64,000 bases of DNA, from assembly GCF_001905735.1 (NCBI RefSeq), contig NZ_LISW01000006.1, positions 317,432-381,431 on the forward strand, written 5' to 3'. This DNA is from Streptomyces sp. CB01249 (GTDB lineage: Bacteria > Actinomycetota > Actinomycetes > Streptomycetales > Streptomycetaceae). Under the pieces are notes generated by a model. It worked only from the letters and a program-made list of their open reading frames with translations. It ran no database searches and was not told the DNA's origin. This document shows positions 57,221 through 64,000 of the stretch, in pieces (the first letter of the stretch is position 1; each line of letters begins with the position of its first letter). The position numbers were made by a program, and so were the translations under genes.

Positions 57221-58759
57221 TCACCAGCGCACGGCGTCCAGCGCGTCGACCACACCGGCCCCGTAGAAGCCGTTGTGGTTCTTACCGCCCTCGCAGACCG
57301 CGTCGGCCGTGCCGTCGCCGTCGATGTCGTACGGCGCGTCGCACGCCTTCGCGTCCGCCTCCAGCGCCAGCAGCGCCTTGACCGCGGCGGGCGGGGCGTA
57401 CGGGTGCTTCGACTTGATCAGGGCCACGACGCCGGCGACGTGCGGGGACGCCATCGACGTACCGGCCTTGTAGCCGTACTTGCCGCCCGGCAGCGTCGAG
57501 AGGATGAGGCCGCTCGTCGCCGGGGGCTCGGGGGTCTGGTAGATCGTCGAGTCCCCGCCGGGCGCGGCCACGTCGATGACCCCGTTCCCGTAGTTCGAGT
57601 ACGACGCCTTCAGGCCCTTCGCGCCCGTCGCCGAGACCGTGACGACGCCCGGGAGCATCGTCGGGATGTCCAGGCACTGGCGCGGGTCGACGGTCCGGCC
57701 GCCCGGGGTGGAGTCGTTCGGGCTGCCCGTGTCCTCGATGGAGTCCGCCGCCAGGTCCTCGGCGGAGTTCCCGGCAGCCGCGACGTTGACCGCGCCCTTC
57801 AGCTCGGCGTACCGGGTGGCCCGGTACACGGCCTCGACCAGGGCGCCCTGGTCCGGGTCGTTCTTGCAGTTGTACATCCACGGGTCGGTGTAATAGCTGT
57901 TGTTGGTGACGTCCACCCCGTGCTCGGCCGCCCAGACGAAGCCGCAGACGACGGCCTCGGTGTAGAAGAAGCCGTCCGGGTTGCCGACCTTGATGCCGGA
58001 GACCTTCACGCCCGGCGCCACGCCCGTCACGCCGATGCCGTTCTTGGCCGCCGCGATGGTGCCGGCGACATGGGTGCCGTGGTCGCTCTCCCCGGTCTTC
58101 GGGCGCCAGGCGCCGTCCGTGGTGTCCGGGGCGCCCGACACGCAGTTCGCGGAGGCGGCGCGGTCGAAGTTGGGGGCGAGGTCCGGGTGGGTGTCGTCCA
58201 CGCCGGTGTCGATGACCGCGACGGTCACCTTGGAGCTGCCCAGCGACTTCTGGTGGGCCTTGTCCGCCTTGATGGCCGGCAGGTCCCACTGCAAGGGCTC
58301 CATCGGGTCCTGGTCCGCCGTCGCCTCGGCCGCCGCGGCCTTCTCCTGCGCGGCCGTCAGGGGCTGCTCGACCCCGATGTCCTTGGTGGCCTGGGGCACG
58401 ATCGGGTTGGTGCGCGTGGCGCCCGCCGACTGGACGCCCCTGACCTCGCGGACCGTCTTCGCGAAGTCCGGGTTCTTCGAGTGGACGACGATGACCCCGA
58501 TCCGGTCGTAGGCGATCACCACCGTGCCGCCGGCCCGTTCTATCGCCTTGCGCACCTGCTTGACGGTGCCCGGACCGCCCTGGGTGTTGACCACGTACGA
58601 CAGTTCCGGTCCGTCCGCCGGCACCGCCGCCGCGGGGGCACCGTGCCCCGCCGGGGCGGCGGAGGCGACCCCCGCCGGCAGGAAGCCGAGCGAGGCGGTG
58701 AGGGCCAATCCGACGGGCAGCGTCAGTGCGCGCGTCCGTCCGGATACCAGATGAGCCAT
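57221..58759 (-). CDS. Secreted S8-family subtilisin-like protease
   Basis: A 512-residue exported serine protease. The signal peptide ends near VASAAPA (about residue 35). A propeptide (about 50-150) includes the inhibitor-I9-like LSYVVNTQGGPGTVKQVRKAIERAGG. In the catalytic domain, Asp184 is in AVIDTGVD, His227 in SDHGTHVAGT and Ser435 in AGTSMASPHVAGV, with the oxyanion Asn in NVAAAGNSAED. It probably digests extracellular protein. ATG at 58759. A small dyad lies in its leader. Confidence 0.95.
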   Translation of the reverse strand: MAHLVSGRTRALTLPVGLALTASLGFLPAGVASAAPAGHGAPAAAVPADGPELSYVVNTQGGPGTVKQVRKAIERAGGTVVIAYDRIGVIVVHSKNPDFAKTVREVRGVQSAGATRTNPIVPQATKDIGVEQPLTAAQEKAAAAEATADQDPMEPLQWDLPAIKADKAHQKSLGSSKVTVAVIDTGVDDTHPDLAPNFDRAASANCVSGAPDTTDGAWRPKTGESDHGTHVAGTIAAAKNGIGVTGVAPGVKVSGIKVGNPDGFFYTEAVVCGFVWAAEHGVDVTNNSYYTDPWMYNCKNDPDQGALVEAVYRATRYAELKGAVNVAAAGNSAEDLAADSIEDTGSPNDSTPGGRTVDPRQCLDIPTMLPGVVTVSATGAKGLKASYSNYGNGVIDVAAPGGDSTIYQTPEPPATSGLILSTLPGGKYGYKAGTSMASPHVAGVVALIKSKHPYAPPAAVKALLALEADAKACDAPYDIDGDGTADAVCEGGKNHNGFYGAGVVDALDAVRW

Positions 58760-58790
58760 GGAGTCTCCACTTCATCCGTGTCAGCCGACC

Positions 58791-58807
58791 GGACACGGGG
58801 CGTGTCC
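58791..58807. promoter_or_regulatory. Dyad upstream of the subtilase gene
   Basis: ggacac-ggggc-gtgtcc, a 6-bp dyad about 32 bases upstream of the protease ATG. It may be an operator or a leader hairpin. The rest of the 288-base gap (58760-59047) is GC-rich with no other clear gene or signal. Confidence 0.35.
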
Positions 58808-59047
58808 AGTCGCGTACATGACCAGTGAAGCTAGCGCCGATCATCCCGGCACATCAATCGATTCGCGCGAACACGTGCACATCGGACCACCCGAAGGGGT
58901 GATGCGGAGAAGCCGCGAACCCAAGTGAACCGCTTCGCCGCGCGTTGCGTGCCGTTGTCAGGGGAAGCGCACCACCACCCCCCGAACACGAGGTCCCCAG
59001 TGCAACCGAACGTCCCCACCACCGCACCCGCGTCGCGAGGAGAATCC

Positions 59048-59413
59048 GTGGCTACCGATGCACCGCCGCCCGAGGGCAGTACGGAGAAGACCCCTGCCCA
59101 GCCCACGACCGAGGCGTTCCTCGCGGAGCAAGGCAGCGCGGAGTTCGGCGAACTGCGCCGCTCCTACCGCTCGTTCGCCTTCCCGCTGACCATCGCCTTC
59201 GTCCTCTGGTACCTGCTGTACGTGCTGCTCTCCAACTACGCGGGCGGCTTCATGGGCACCAAGGTGTTCAGCAACATCAACGTGGCCTTCGTCTTCGGCC
59301 TCGCCCAGTTCCTCACCACCTTCCTCATCGCCTGGTTCTACTCGCGGCACGCCAACGCGAAGCTGGACCCGAAGGCCGAGGCCATCAAGGACCGCATGGA
59401 GGCCGACGCATGA
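59048..59413 (+). CDS. DUF485 membrane protein, partner of the symporter
   Basis: A 121-residue protein with a polar N-terminus and two helices (about 48-70 and 85-105) in the DUF485 pattern (RRSYRSFAFPLTIAFVLWYLLYVLLSNYAG, NVAFVFGLAQFLTTFLIAWFYSRHANAKLDP). DUF485 proteins are encoded next to ActP-type acetate symporters, as here (ATGA overlap). GTG at 59048 follows gaggaga, making the longer upstream frame unlikely. Confidence 0.9.
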   Translation: MATDAPPPEGSTEKTPAQPTTEAFLAEQGSAEFGELRRSYRSFAFPLTIAFVLWYLLYVLLSNYAGGFMGTKVFSNINVAFVFGLAQFLTTFLIAWFYSRHANAKLDPKAEAIKDRMEADA

Positions 59414-61047
59414 GCGCCGCGTACCACTCCCAGCACGCCGTCACCCTCGCCGCGTCCGCCACCGAACACCGGCCGCTGATCATCACCCTGTTCGCGGTCT
59501 TCGTCGCCGCCACCCTGGGCATCACCGTCTGGGCCGGCCGCCAGACCCGCAGCGCCTCCGACTTCTACGCGGGCGGGCGGCAGTTCACCGCCTTCCAGAA
59601 CGGACTCGCGGTCTCCGGCGACTACATGTCCGCCGCGTCCTTCCTCGGCATCGCCGGTGCCATCGCCCTCTTCGGCTACGACGGCTTCCTCTACTCCATC
59701 GGCTTCCTCGTCGCCTGGCTGGTGGCGCTCCTGCTCGTCGCCGAACCCCTGCGCAACTCGGGCCGTTACACCATGGGCGACGTCCTCGCCTACCGGATGC
59801 GCCAGCGCCCGGTGCGCACCGCGGCGGGCGTCTCCACCATCGTCGTGTCGATCTTCTACCTGCTGGCACAGATGGCGGGAGCGGGCGTTCTGGTCTCGCT
59901 GCTCCTCGGCATCACCAGCGACGCCGGAAAGATCCTCATCGTTGCGCTGGTCGGCGTACTGATGATCGTCTACGTCACCATCGGCGGCATGAAGGGCACC
60001 ACCTGGGTCCAGATGGTCAAGGCCGTGCTGCTCATCGCCGGTGCCATCCTGATGACCTTCCTGGTGCTGTGGAAGTTCGACTTCAACGTCTCCGACCTGC
60101 TGGGCACCGCCGCCGAGAAGAGCGGCCACGGCTCCGCGTTCCTGGAGCCCGGCCTGAAGTACGGCGCCACCGGCACCTCGAAGCTCGACTTCCTCTCCCT
60201 CGGCATCGCCCTGGTCCTGGGCACCGCCGGCCTGCCGCACATCCTGATCCGCTTCTACACGGTGCCCACCGCCAAGGCCGCCCGTAAGTCCGTCAACTGG
60301 GCCATCGGCATCATCGGCGCGTTCTACCTGATGACGATCGCCCTCGGATTCGGCGCCGCCGCGCTCATCGGCCCGGACGAGATCAAGGCGAAGAACCCGG
60401 CGGGCAACGCGGCCGCCCCGCAGCTCGCCGAATACCTCGGCGGGGTCGGCACCACCGGCGGCGCCGTCCTGCTCGCCGTCATCTCCGCCGTCGCCTTCGC
60501 CACCATCCTCGCCGTCGTCGCCGGACTGACCCTCGCCTCCTCCTCGTCCTTCGCCCACGACATCTACGCCAACGTCATCCGCAAGGGGAAGGCCACCGAG
60601 AAGGAGGAGATGAAGGCCGCCCGCTGGGCCACCGTCTTCATCGGCGCCGCCGCGATCGTCCTGGGCGCCTTCGCCCGCGACATGAACGTCGCCGGGCTCG
60701 TCGCCCTCGCCTTCGCCGTCGCCGCCTCCGCCAACCTGCCGACGCTCCTCTACAGCCTCTTCTGGAAGCGCTTCACCACCCAGGGCGCGCTGTGGTCGAT
60801 CTACGGCGGCCTGGCCTCCTCCGTGATCCTCGTGCTCTTCTCGCCGGTCGTCTCCGGCAACGACAAGACCTCGATGTTCAAGGGCGTCGACTTCGCCTGG
60901 TTCCCGCTGGAGAACCCCGGCCTGATCTCCATCCCGCTCGGCTTCCTGCTCGGCTGGATCGGCTCGCTCCTGTCCAAGGAGGAGCCGGACAAGGGCAAGT
61001 ACGCCGAGCTGGAGGTCAAGTCCCTCACCGGCATCGGAGCCCACTGA
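59410..61047 (+). CDS. Sodium/solute symporter (ActP-like, acetate/monocarboxylate)
   Basis: A 545-residue symporter of the solute:sodium symporter family with about 13 helices. SSS signatures: TRSASDFYAGGRQFTAFQNGLAVSGDYMSAASFLGIAGAIALFGYDG, FYLLAQMAGAGVLVSLLLG, and LGTAGLPHILIRFYTVPTAKAARKSV. With the overlapping DUF485 partner it matches ActP-type cation/acetate symporters; related actinobacterial members carry other monocarboxylates. A 15-bp hairpin follows. Confidence 0.92.
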   Translation: MSAAYHSQHAVTLAASATEHRPLIITLFAVFVAATLGITVWAGRQTRSASDFYAGGRQFTAFQNGLAVSGDYMSAASFLGIAGAIALFGYDGFLYSIGFLVAWLVALLLVAEPLRNSGRYTMGDVLAYRMRQRPVRTAAGVSTIVVSIFYLLAQMAGAGVLVSLLLGITSDAGKILIVALVGVLMIVYVTIGGMKGTTWVQMVKAVLLIAGAILMTFLVLWKFDFNVSDLLGTAAEKSGHGSAFLEPGLKYGATGTSKLDFLSLGIALVLGTAGLPHILIRFYTVPTAKAARKSVNWAIGIIGAFYLMTIALGFGAAALIGPDEIKAKNPAGNAAAPQLAEYLGGVGTTGGAVLLAVISAVAFATILAVVAGLTLASSSSFAHDIYANVIRKGKATEKEEMKAARWATVFIGAAAIVLGAFARDMNVAGLVALAFAVAASANLPTLLYSLFWKRFTTQGALWSIYGGLASSVILVLFSPVVSGNDKTSMFKGVDFAWFPLENPGLISIPLGFLLGWIGSLLSKEEPDKGKYAELEVKSLTGIGAH

Positions 61048-61070
61048 CCACGCCCAGGTCAGGCCCGTAC

Positions 61071-61104
61071 GAGGCCGCGTCGTAGGGTCCTACGACGCGG
61101 CCTC
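61071..61104 (+). terminator. Terminator of the symporter operon
   Basis: gaggccgcgtcgtag / ctacgacgcggcctc, 15 perfect pairs around a 4-base ggtc loop, 24 bases after the stop. Confidence 0.8.
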
Positions 61105-61209
61105 GCCGCACCTCGTGCCAAACGGGCCCCCTCCGCCTCCACCGCTCTCGCGTAGGCTCGAAAGAGTCAGCTACCGCGACCGGGAAGTCACCGGGGGAGG
61201 GGGCCCACC

Positions 61210-62199
61210 ATGCTCATCGACACCTACGGACGGGTCGCCACCGACCTGCGCGTCTCGCTCACCGACCGGTGCAACCTGCGCTGCACGTACTGCATGCCCG
61301 AGGAGGGCCTGCAGTGGCTGGGCAAGCCCGACCTGCTCACCGACGACGAAATCGTCCGGCTGGTCCGCATCGCCGTCACCACGCTCGGCGTCACCGAGGT
61401 CCGCTTCACCGGCGGCGAACCGCTGCTGCGCCCCGGCCTCGTCTCCATCGTCCAGCGCTGCGCCGAGCTGGACCCCCGCCCGAGGATGTCCGTCACCACC
61501 AACGGCATCGGGCTGAAGCGGACCGCCGCCGCCCTGAAGGACGCCGGTCTCGACCGGGTCAACGTCTCGCTCGACACCCTGCGGCCCGAGGTGTTCAAGA
61601 CCCTCACCCGCCGCGACCGCCACCACGACGTGCTGGCCGGTCTGGAGGCCGCCCACGAGGCCGGGCTCACCCCCGTCAAGGTCAACACCGTCCTGATGCC
61701 GGGGCTCAACGACGACGAGGCCCCCGACCTGCTCGCCTGGGCCGTCGAGCACGGCTACGAGCTCCGCTTCATCGAGCAGATGCCGCTGGACGCCCAGCAC
61801 GGCTGGAAGCGCGACGGCATGATCACCGCGGGCGACATCCTCGACTCGCTGCGCACCCGCTTCGACCTCACCCCCGAGGACGACGGCGAGCGCGGCTCCG
61901 CCCCCGCCGAGCGCTGGACCGTCGACGGCGGACCGCACCGGGTCGGCGTCATCGCCTCCGTCACCCGGCCCTTCTGCCGGGCCTGCGACCGCACCCGGCT
62001 CACCGCCGACGGACAGGTCCGCACCTGCCTGTTCGCCCGCGAGGAGACCGACCTGCGCGCGGCGCTGCGGTCGGACGCGCCCGACGAGGAGATCGCCCGC
62101 CTCTGGAAGCAGGCGATGTGGGGCAAGAAGGCGGGGTCCGGCCTCGACGACCCGAGCTTCCTCCAGCCCGACCGCCCCATGTCCGCGATCGGCGGCTGA
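61210..62199 (+). CDS. moaA: GTP 3',8-cyclase MoaA (molybdenum cofactor)
   Basis: A 329-residue radical-SAM enzyme starting molybdopterin synthesis. The first 4Fe-4S cluster Cys are at residues 21, 25 and 28 (CNLRCTYCMP), with TGGEPLLRPGL following. The second cluster is in FCRACDRTRLTADGQVRTCLF, and the chain ends in the GG needed for activity (MSAIGG). ATG at 61210 follows gggggaggggg. A -10-like taggct lies about 55 bases upstream. Converges with the small gene at 62210, 10 bases apart. Confidence 0.96.
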   Translation: MLIDTYGRVATDLRVSLTDRCNLRCTYCMPEEGLQWLGKPDLLTDDEIVRLVRIAVTTLGVTEVRFTGGEPLLRPGLVSIVQRCAELDPRPRMSVTTNGIGLKRTAAALKDAGLDRVNVSLDTLRPEVFKTLTRRDRHHDVLAGLEAAHEAGLTPVKVNTVLMPGLNDDEAPDLLAWAVEHGYELRFIEQMPLDAQHGWKRDGMITAGDILDSLRTRFDLTPEDDGERGSAPAERWTVDGGPHRVGVIASVTRPFCRACDRTRLTADGQVRTCLFAREETDLRAALRSDAPDEEIARLWKQAMWGKKAGSGLDDPSFLQPDRPMSAIGG

Positions 62200-62209
62200 C
62201 CCCGCCCGC

Positions 62210-62458
62210 TCACGGGGCCGCGGGCCGCGACTCCCACTCCGCCAGCGTCACCACGTCCTTGAGGAACCCCCGCACCCCGAGGAACGAGGACAGGTGCTCC
62301 CGGTGCTCCTCACAGGCCAGCCACGTCTTGCGGCGCTCCGGCGTGTGCAGCTTCGGGTTGTTCCACGCCAGCACCCAGACGGCATCGGCCCGGCAGCCCT
62401 TGGCCGAACAGACGGGGGCGGCGGCGGGGTTCTCGGCGGAGGAGTCGGGGAAGTTCAC
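62210..62458 (-). CDS. Small conserved Cys/His protein, function unknown
   Basis: An 82-residue soluble protein with VCSAKGCRADAVWVLAWNNPKLHTPERRKTWLACEEHREHLSSFL: Cys at the two ends plus Cys-x2-His-x2-His, suggesting a metal site. I recognise it as a widespread short Streptomyces protein sometimes annotated as acetone-carboxylase-like, with no shown function. It is next to moaA but convergent. Confidence 0.72.
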   Translation of the reverse strand: MNFPDSSAENPAAAPVCSAKGCRADAVWVLAWNNPKLHTPERRKTWLACEEHREHLSSFLGVRGFLKDVVTLAEWESRPAAP

Positions 62459-62533
62459 GGCCTCAACCCTAATCTCTCGACTTCCGGAAGCCCGACGGCC
62501 CGTCGGCTGAGTGGAAGTGGGCGCTGACGTGCG

Positions 62534-62567
62534 AAGTGCTCGGCCTGGACTCCCGGGCCGAGCACTT
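62534..62567 (-). terminator. Terminator of the 61-residue membrane protein gene
   Basis: aagtgctcggcc / ggccgagcactt, 12 perfect pairs with a 10-base loop, 17 bases after the stop at 62584. Confidence 0.7.
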
Positions 62568-62583
62568 GCCGTCGATGGTGTGA

Positions 62584-62769
62584 TCAGGTCGTGCGCTCAC
62601 GGCGAGCCCGAGCGGCTGCGGGGAGCGCGGCCGTGAGCAGGGTGAGCGCGGCAGCGGAAGATTGCTCACCGATCCATGGTGCAGCCGCGACGATGACGAT
62701 GACGATGATCAGCCAGTTGCGGTGATCATCCAGTCCGTCGAGCGGGTGTCTCCGCGGTCCGTGTGTCAT
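62584..62769 (-). CDS. Small single-helix membrane protein, unknown
   Basis: A 61-residue protein: a polar N-terminus (MTHGPRRHPLDGLDDHRNW), then hydrophobic stretches (LIIVIVIVAAAPWI and a second weaker one) and a basic tail RARRERTT. ATG at 62769 has aggggt upstream. Its mRNA leader contains the first copy of the duplicated 66-bp element, 58 bases away, so that element may regulate it. No homologue with known function recognised. Confidence 0.65.
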   Translation of the reverse strand: MTHGPRRHPLDGLDDHRNWLIIVIVIVAAAPWIGEQSSAAALTLLTAALPAAARARRERTT

Positions 62770-62827
62770 GTGAGGTGACCCCTTTCGCTTGGGCGTTGAG
62801 GGGTTGGCGCCAGCCCAGGGCGACAAC

Positions 62828-62893
62828 TATGGCATGTACACCTGGATGCGGTGCACTGGAACTTCATGAGCGATCTGAGCTTTTCTTGAGCTT
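62828..62893 (-). repeat. 66-bp element, copy 1
   Basis: Direct repeat of 63079-63144, about 59 of 66 bases identical. Read on the minus strand it starts aagctcaagaaaagctcag, itself a tandem of aagctca. It ends 58 bases before the small membrane protein ATG. Confidence 0.85.
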
Positions 62894-62919
62894 CGAGAGG
62901 GCGCGAGGGTGCATGAAGA

Positions 62920-62947
62920 AGAGCCCGTCAGCGGTCTGACGGGCTCT
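62920..62947 (-). terminator. 12-bp hairpin upstream of copy 1
   Basis: agagcccgtcag / ctgacgggctct, 12 perfect pairs, 4-base loop, followed on the minus strand by ttcttc. Terminator-like. Confidence 0.6.
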
Positions 62948-63001
62948 ATGCGGGCCGGGGCAGATGGGCCACCCCGCGGCGCATCCGCTGCCGAAAAAAG
63001 G

Positions 63002-63039
63002 CGACGCCGGGCAGCCACGGGGGGAGCTGCCCGGCGTCG
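63002..63039 (-). terminator. 14-bp hairpin with T-tract
   Basis: cgacgccgggcagc / gctgcccggcgtcg, 14 perfect pairs with a 10-base loop, followed on the minus strand by cctttttt. The T-tract is unusual for Streptomyces and makes this a textbook intrinsic terminator, 39 bases after copy 2 of the repeat. Confidence 0.8.
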
Positions 63040-63078
63040 GTCCGTCGCTCCGACGGGGGATGCGGAGCGCCTACAAAG

Positions 63079-63144
63079 TATGGCACGCACACCTGGACGC
63101 GGTGCACCGGAACGTCATGATTGATCTGAGCTTTTCTTGAGCTT
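63079..63144 (-). repeat. 66-bp element, copy 2
   Basis: Second copy of the 62828-62893 element. On the minus strand it starts 15 bases after the DUF3099 stop and is followed by the T-tract terminator, so it lies in that gene's 3' untranslated region or forms a separate small RNA. Confidence 0.85.
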
Positions 63145-63159
63145 GGGCCCGTCCTGGGC

Positions 63160-63525
63160 TCAGTCGTGCTCCGGCCCATCCGGAGACCGGAAACCGCGTC
63201 CGGACTGCGGTGAGGGCACGGCCGTACCGGCGTCGAGCGCCGGGTACGACTGGGGCGGCAGGACGAACGTGGACGGCAGCGCGGGGCTGGTCTCGCGGCC
63301 CGCGTTGGCGATCACGACGGCCACGTACGGCAGCAGCACCCCGAGGCCGAGCGCCACGAACGCGATGTGCCGCTCCACGTTCCACAGGAGCGCGGCGGCC
63401 ACCACCGACACGGTGCGCACGGACATCGAGATCACATAGCGGCGCTGTCTGCCGCGCACATCGTCGGCGAGCCCCTGCCGGGCACCCGTGATCCGGAAGA
63501 CCTCCGCACCACCCTGTTTGCGCAC
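63160..63525 (-). CDS. DUF3099-family membrane protein
   Basis: A 121-residue protein matching DUF3099: VRKQGGAEVFRITGARQGLADDVRGRQRRYVISMSVRTVSVVAAALLWNVERHIAFVALGLGVLLPYVAVVIANAGRE, two membrane helices after a conserved cytoplasmic N-terminus. The C-terminal 45 residues are polar and variable. GTG at 63525 (or 63528) follows gtgggga. Family function unknown; it is common in actinobacteria. Confidence 0.88.
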   Translation of the reverse strand: MRKQGGAEVFRITGARQGLADDVRGRQRRYVISMSVRTVSVVAAALLWNVERHIAFVALGLGVLLPYVAVVIANAGRETSPALPSTFVLPPQSYPALDAGTAVPSPQSGRGFRSPDGPEHD

Positions 63526-63726
63526 CACGTCCCCACCAACCTTCCCCGGACCCGGACCGGCCGCTCCTACGCTACGCCCGGCCCGCACCGCCTACGAGAC
63601 CGGGGCACGCCATTTGCGTACATACCGGCTCTCGTCCGCACGGACCCGCCCGACGTGCGGCGGGACGCCCCAGCACCGAGACTGGGCGGGACATGCGCGA
63701 CACGGCGTCGCACAAGGAGGCAGCAC

Positions 63727-64000
63727 ATGGGCTGGTTGTGGGCAATCATCGTGGGCCTGGTGCTCGGACTGATCGCCAAGGCGATCCTGCCGGGCAAGCA
63801 GCAGATCCCCCTCTGGCTGACGGTCATCTGCGGCATGATCGGCAGCATCCTCGGAAATGCTGTCGCCACGTGGATCGGCGTCAACGACACCAAGGGCATC
63901 GACTGGACGCGCCATGTGCTCCAGCTCATCGGCGCGGTGGTGATCGTCGGTGTCGGCGACATGCTGTACGCCTCGCTGCGGGGCAACAGACAGCGCACCT
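63727..64000 (+). CDS. GlsB/YeaQ/YmgE-family small membrane protein, 3' end outside window
   Basis: At least 91 residues: three Gly-rich helices in the transglycosylase-associated protein pattern (MGWLWAIIVGLVLGLIAKAILPGKQQIPLWLTVICGMIGSILGNAVATWIG, then HVLQLIGAVVIVGVGDMLYASL). These small proteins are linked to general stress responses; function unclear. ATG at 63727 follows aaggagg. The frame is open at the window edge, close to the usual family length. Confidence 0.88.
   Translation, partial: MGWLWAIIVGLVLGLIAKAILPGKQQIPLWLTVICGMIGSILGNAVATWIGVNDTKGIDWTRHVLQLIGAVVIVGVGDMLYASLRGNRQRT

Larger units (their letters stand above)
62770..63159 (-). promoter_or_regulatory. 390-base gene-free region with a duplicated element
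   Basis: Between the DUF3099 gene and the 61-residue protein gene. It holds two copies of a 66-bp element, each associated with a hairpin (63002-63039 downstream of one, 62920-62947 upstream of the other). On the minus strand the order is copy 2, T-tract terminator, hairpin, copy 1, then the small gene. Short open frames exist in the copies but none has gene-like features. Confidence 0.6.

Noticed and set aside
59338..61044. A 568-codon minus-strand frame opposite the symporter
   Set aside because: Its Gly/Asp/Val/Glu-rich composition is the complement of the symporter codons; no start signals and no domain.
62828..63144. Phage or element attachment sites flanking a small island
   Set aside because: The 66-bp copies enclose only about 185 bases with no integrase or cargo, and no tRNA gene is nearby, so att sites are unlikely.
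62827..63179. Two overlapping small proteins encoded by the repeat copies
   Set aside because: The frames (87 and 77 codons) lack ribosome sites, run through the hairpins, and similarity is limited to the repeated stretch; kept only as a hint in the repeat finding.
1..64000. tRNA, rRNA, transposase or integrase genes
   Set aside because: None recognised on either strand; the window looks like stable core-type chromosome with scattered repeats rather than an island.

Overview
This is a 64-kb stretch of high-GC actinobacterial chromosome, almost certainly Streptomyces. Codons are strongly G/C-biased at the third position, GTG starts are common, stop/start overlaps (GTGA, ATGA) link many operon genes, and several families are typical of the genus (an LAETG-anchored cell-wall protein, Gbn, DUF3099, an Asp23/AmaP cluster). 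From memory, the order ect - LAETG protein - cob - pit - ABC-F - gbn - enoyl-CoA hydratase - Asp23 resembles the core SCO186x to SCO183x region of S. coelicolor. No rRNA, tRNA, CRISPR array, transposase or integrase was seen.

Layout. 1-6.5 kb: a membrane protein cut by the window edge, an IclR regulator divergent from an aldehyde dehydrogenase/DUF1349 pair, a GNAT acetyltransferase, a DsbA-like oxidoreductase behind a SigR-type promoter, and a class V aminotransferase-fold enzyme. 6.5-14.6 kb: a galactan-use locus. A LacI regulator and a three-gene sugar ABC importer lie on the minus strand, divergent from a GH42 beta-galactosidase and a secreted GH53 endo-galactanase, with a LacI-type operator over the shared promoter. 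14.6-19.2 kb: a VOC/maleylpyruvate-isomerase-like fusion and the ectABCD compatible-solute operon. 19.2-23 kb: an aminotransferase, an amidohydrolase and the LAETG-anchored wall protein.

23-32.4 kb: cobalamin genes in two minus-strand groups (cobE-like/cobC, and cobD-cobQ-chelatase-cobO-cobB). The second group sits behind a cobalamin riboswitch and a short leader ORF, and a ZIP-type metal transporter lies between the groups. cobB carries an in-frame copy of a repeat that also occurs as an inverted pair near 37.5 kb. 32.4-41.4 kb: a Pit phosphate transporter with a PHO-box-like site, a class II aldolase, an alpha/beta hydrolase, an unknown HEAT-like protein, a VOC protein, a zinc metallopeptidase, an ABC-F ATPase behind a leaderless mini-ORF, and the nucleoid protein Gbn.

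41.5-51.2 kb: enoyl-CoA hydratase, an Asp23/AmaP envelope cluster, an atypical SDR lacking the usual YxxxK, a GH15 enzyme, a SURF1 protein, a Cys/His-rich mini-protein, a DEDDh exonuclease with a BRCT domain, and a VIT-family protein. 51.2-57.2 kb: a large NACHT-LRR STAND protein divergent from a sterol desaturase/lysoplasmalogenase/alcohol dehydrogenase group. 57.2-64 kb: a secreted subtilase, a DUF485/ActP-type symporter pair, moaA, small proteins, a duplicated 66-bp element of unknown function, DUF3099, and a GlsB/YeaQ-type protein cut by the right edge.

The strongest candidates for undescribed biology are the NACHT-LRR locus, the duplicated 66-bp element near 63 kb, the riboswitch plus in-frame leader before cobD, and the dispersed repeat inside cobB.
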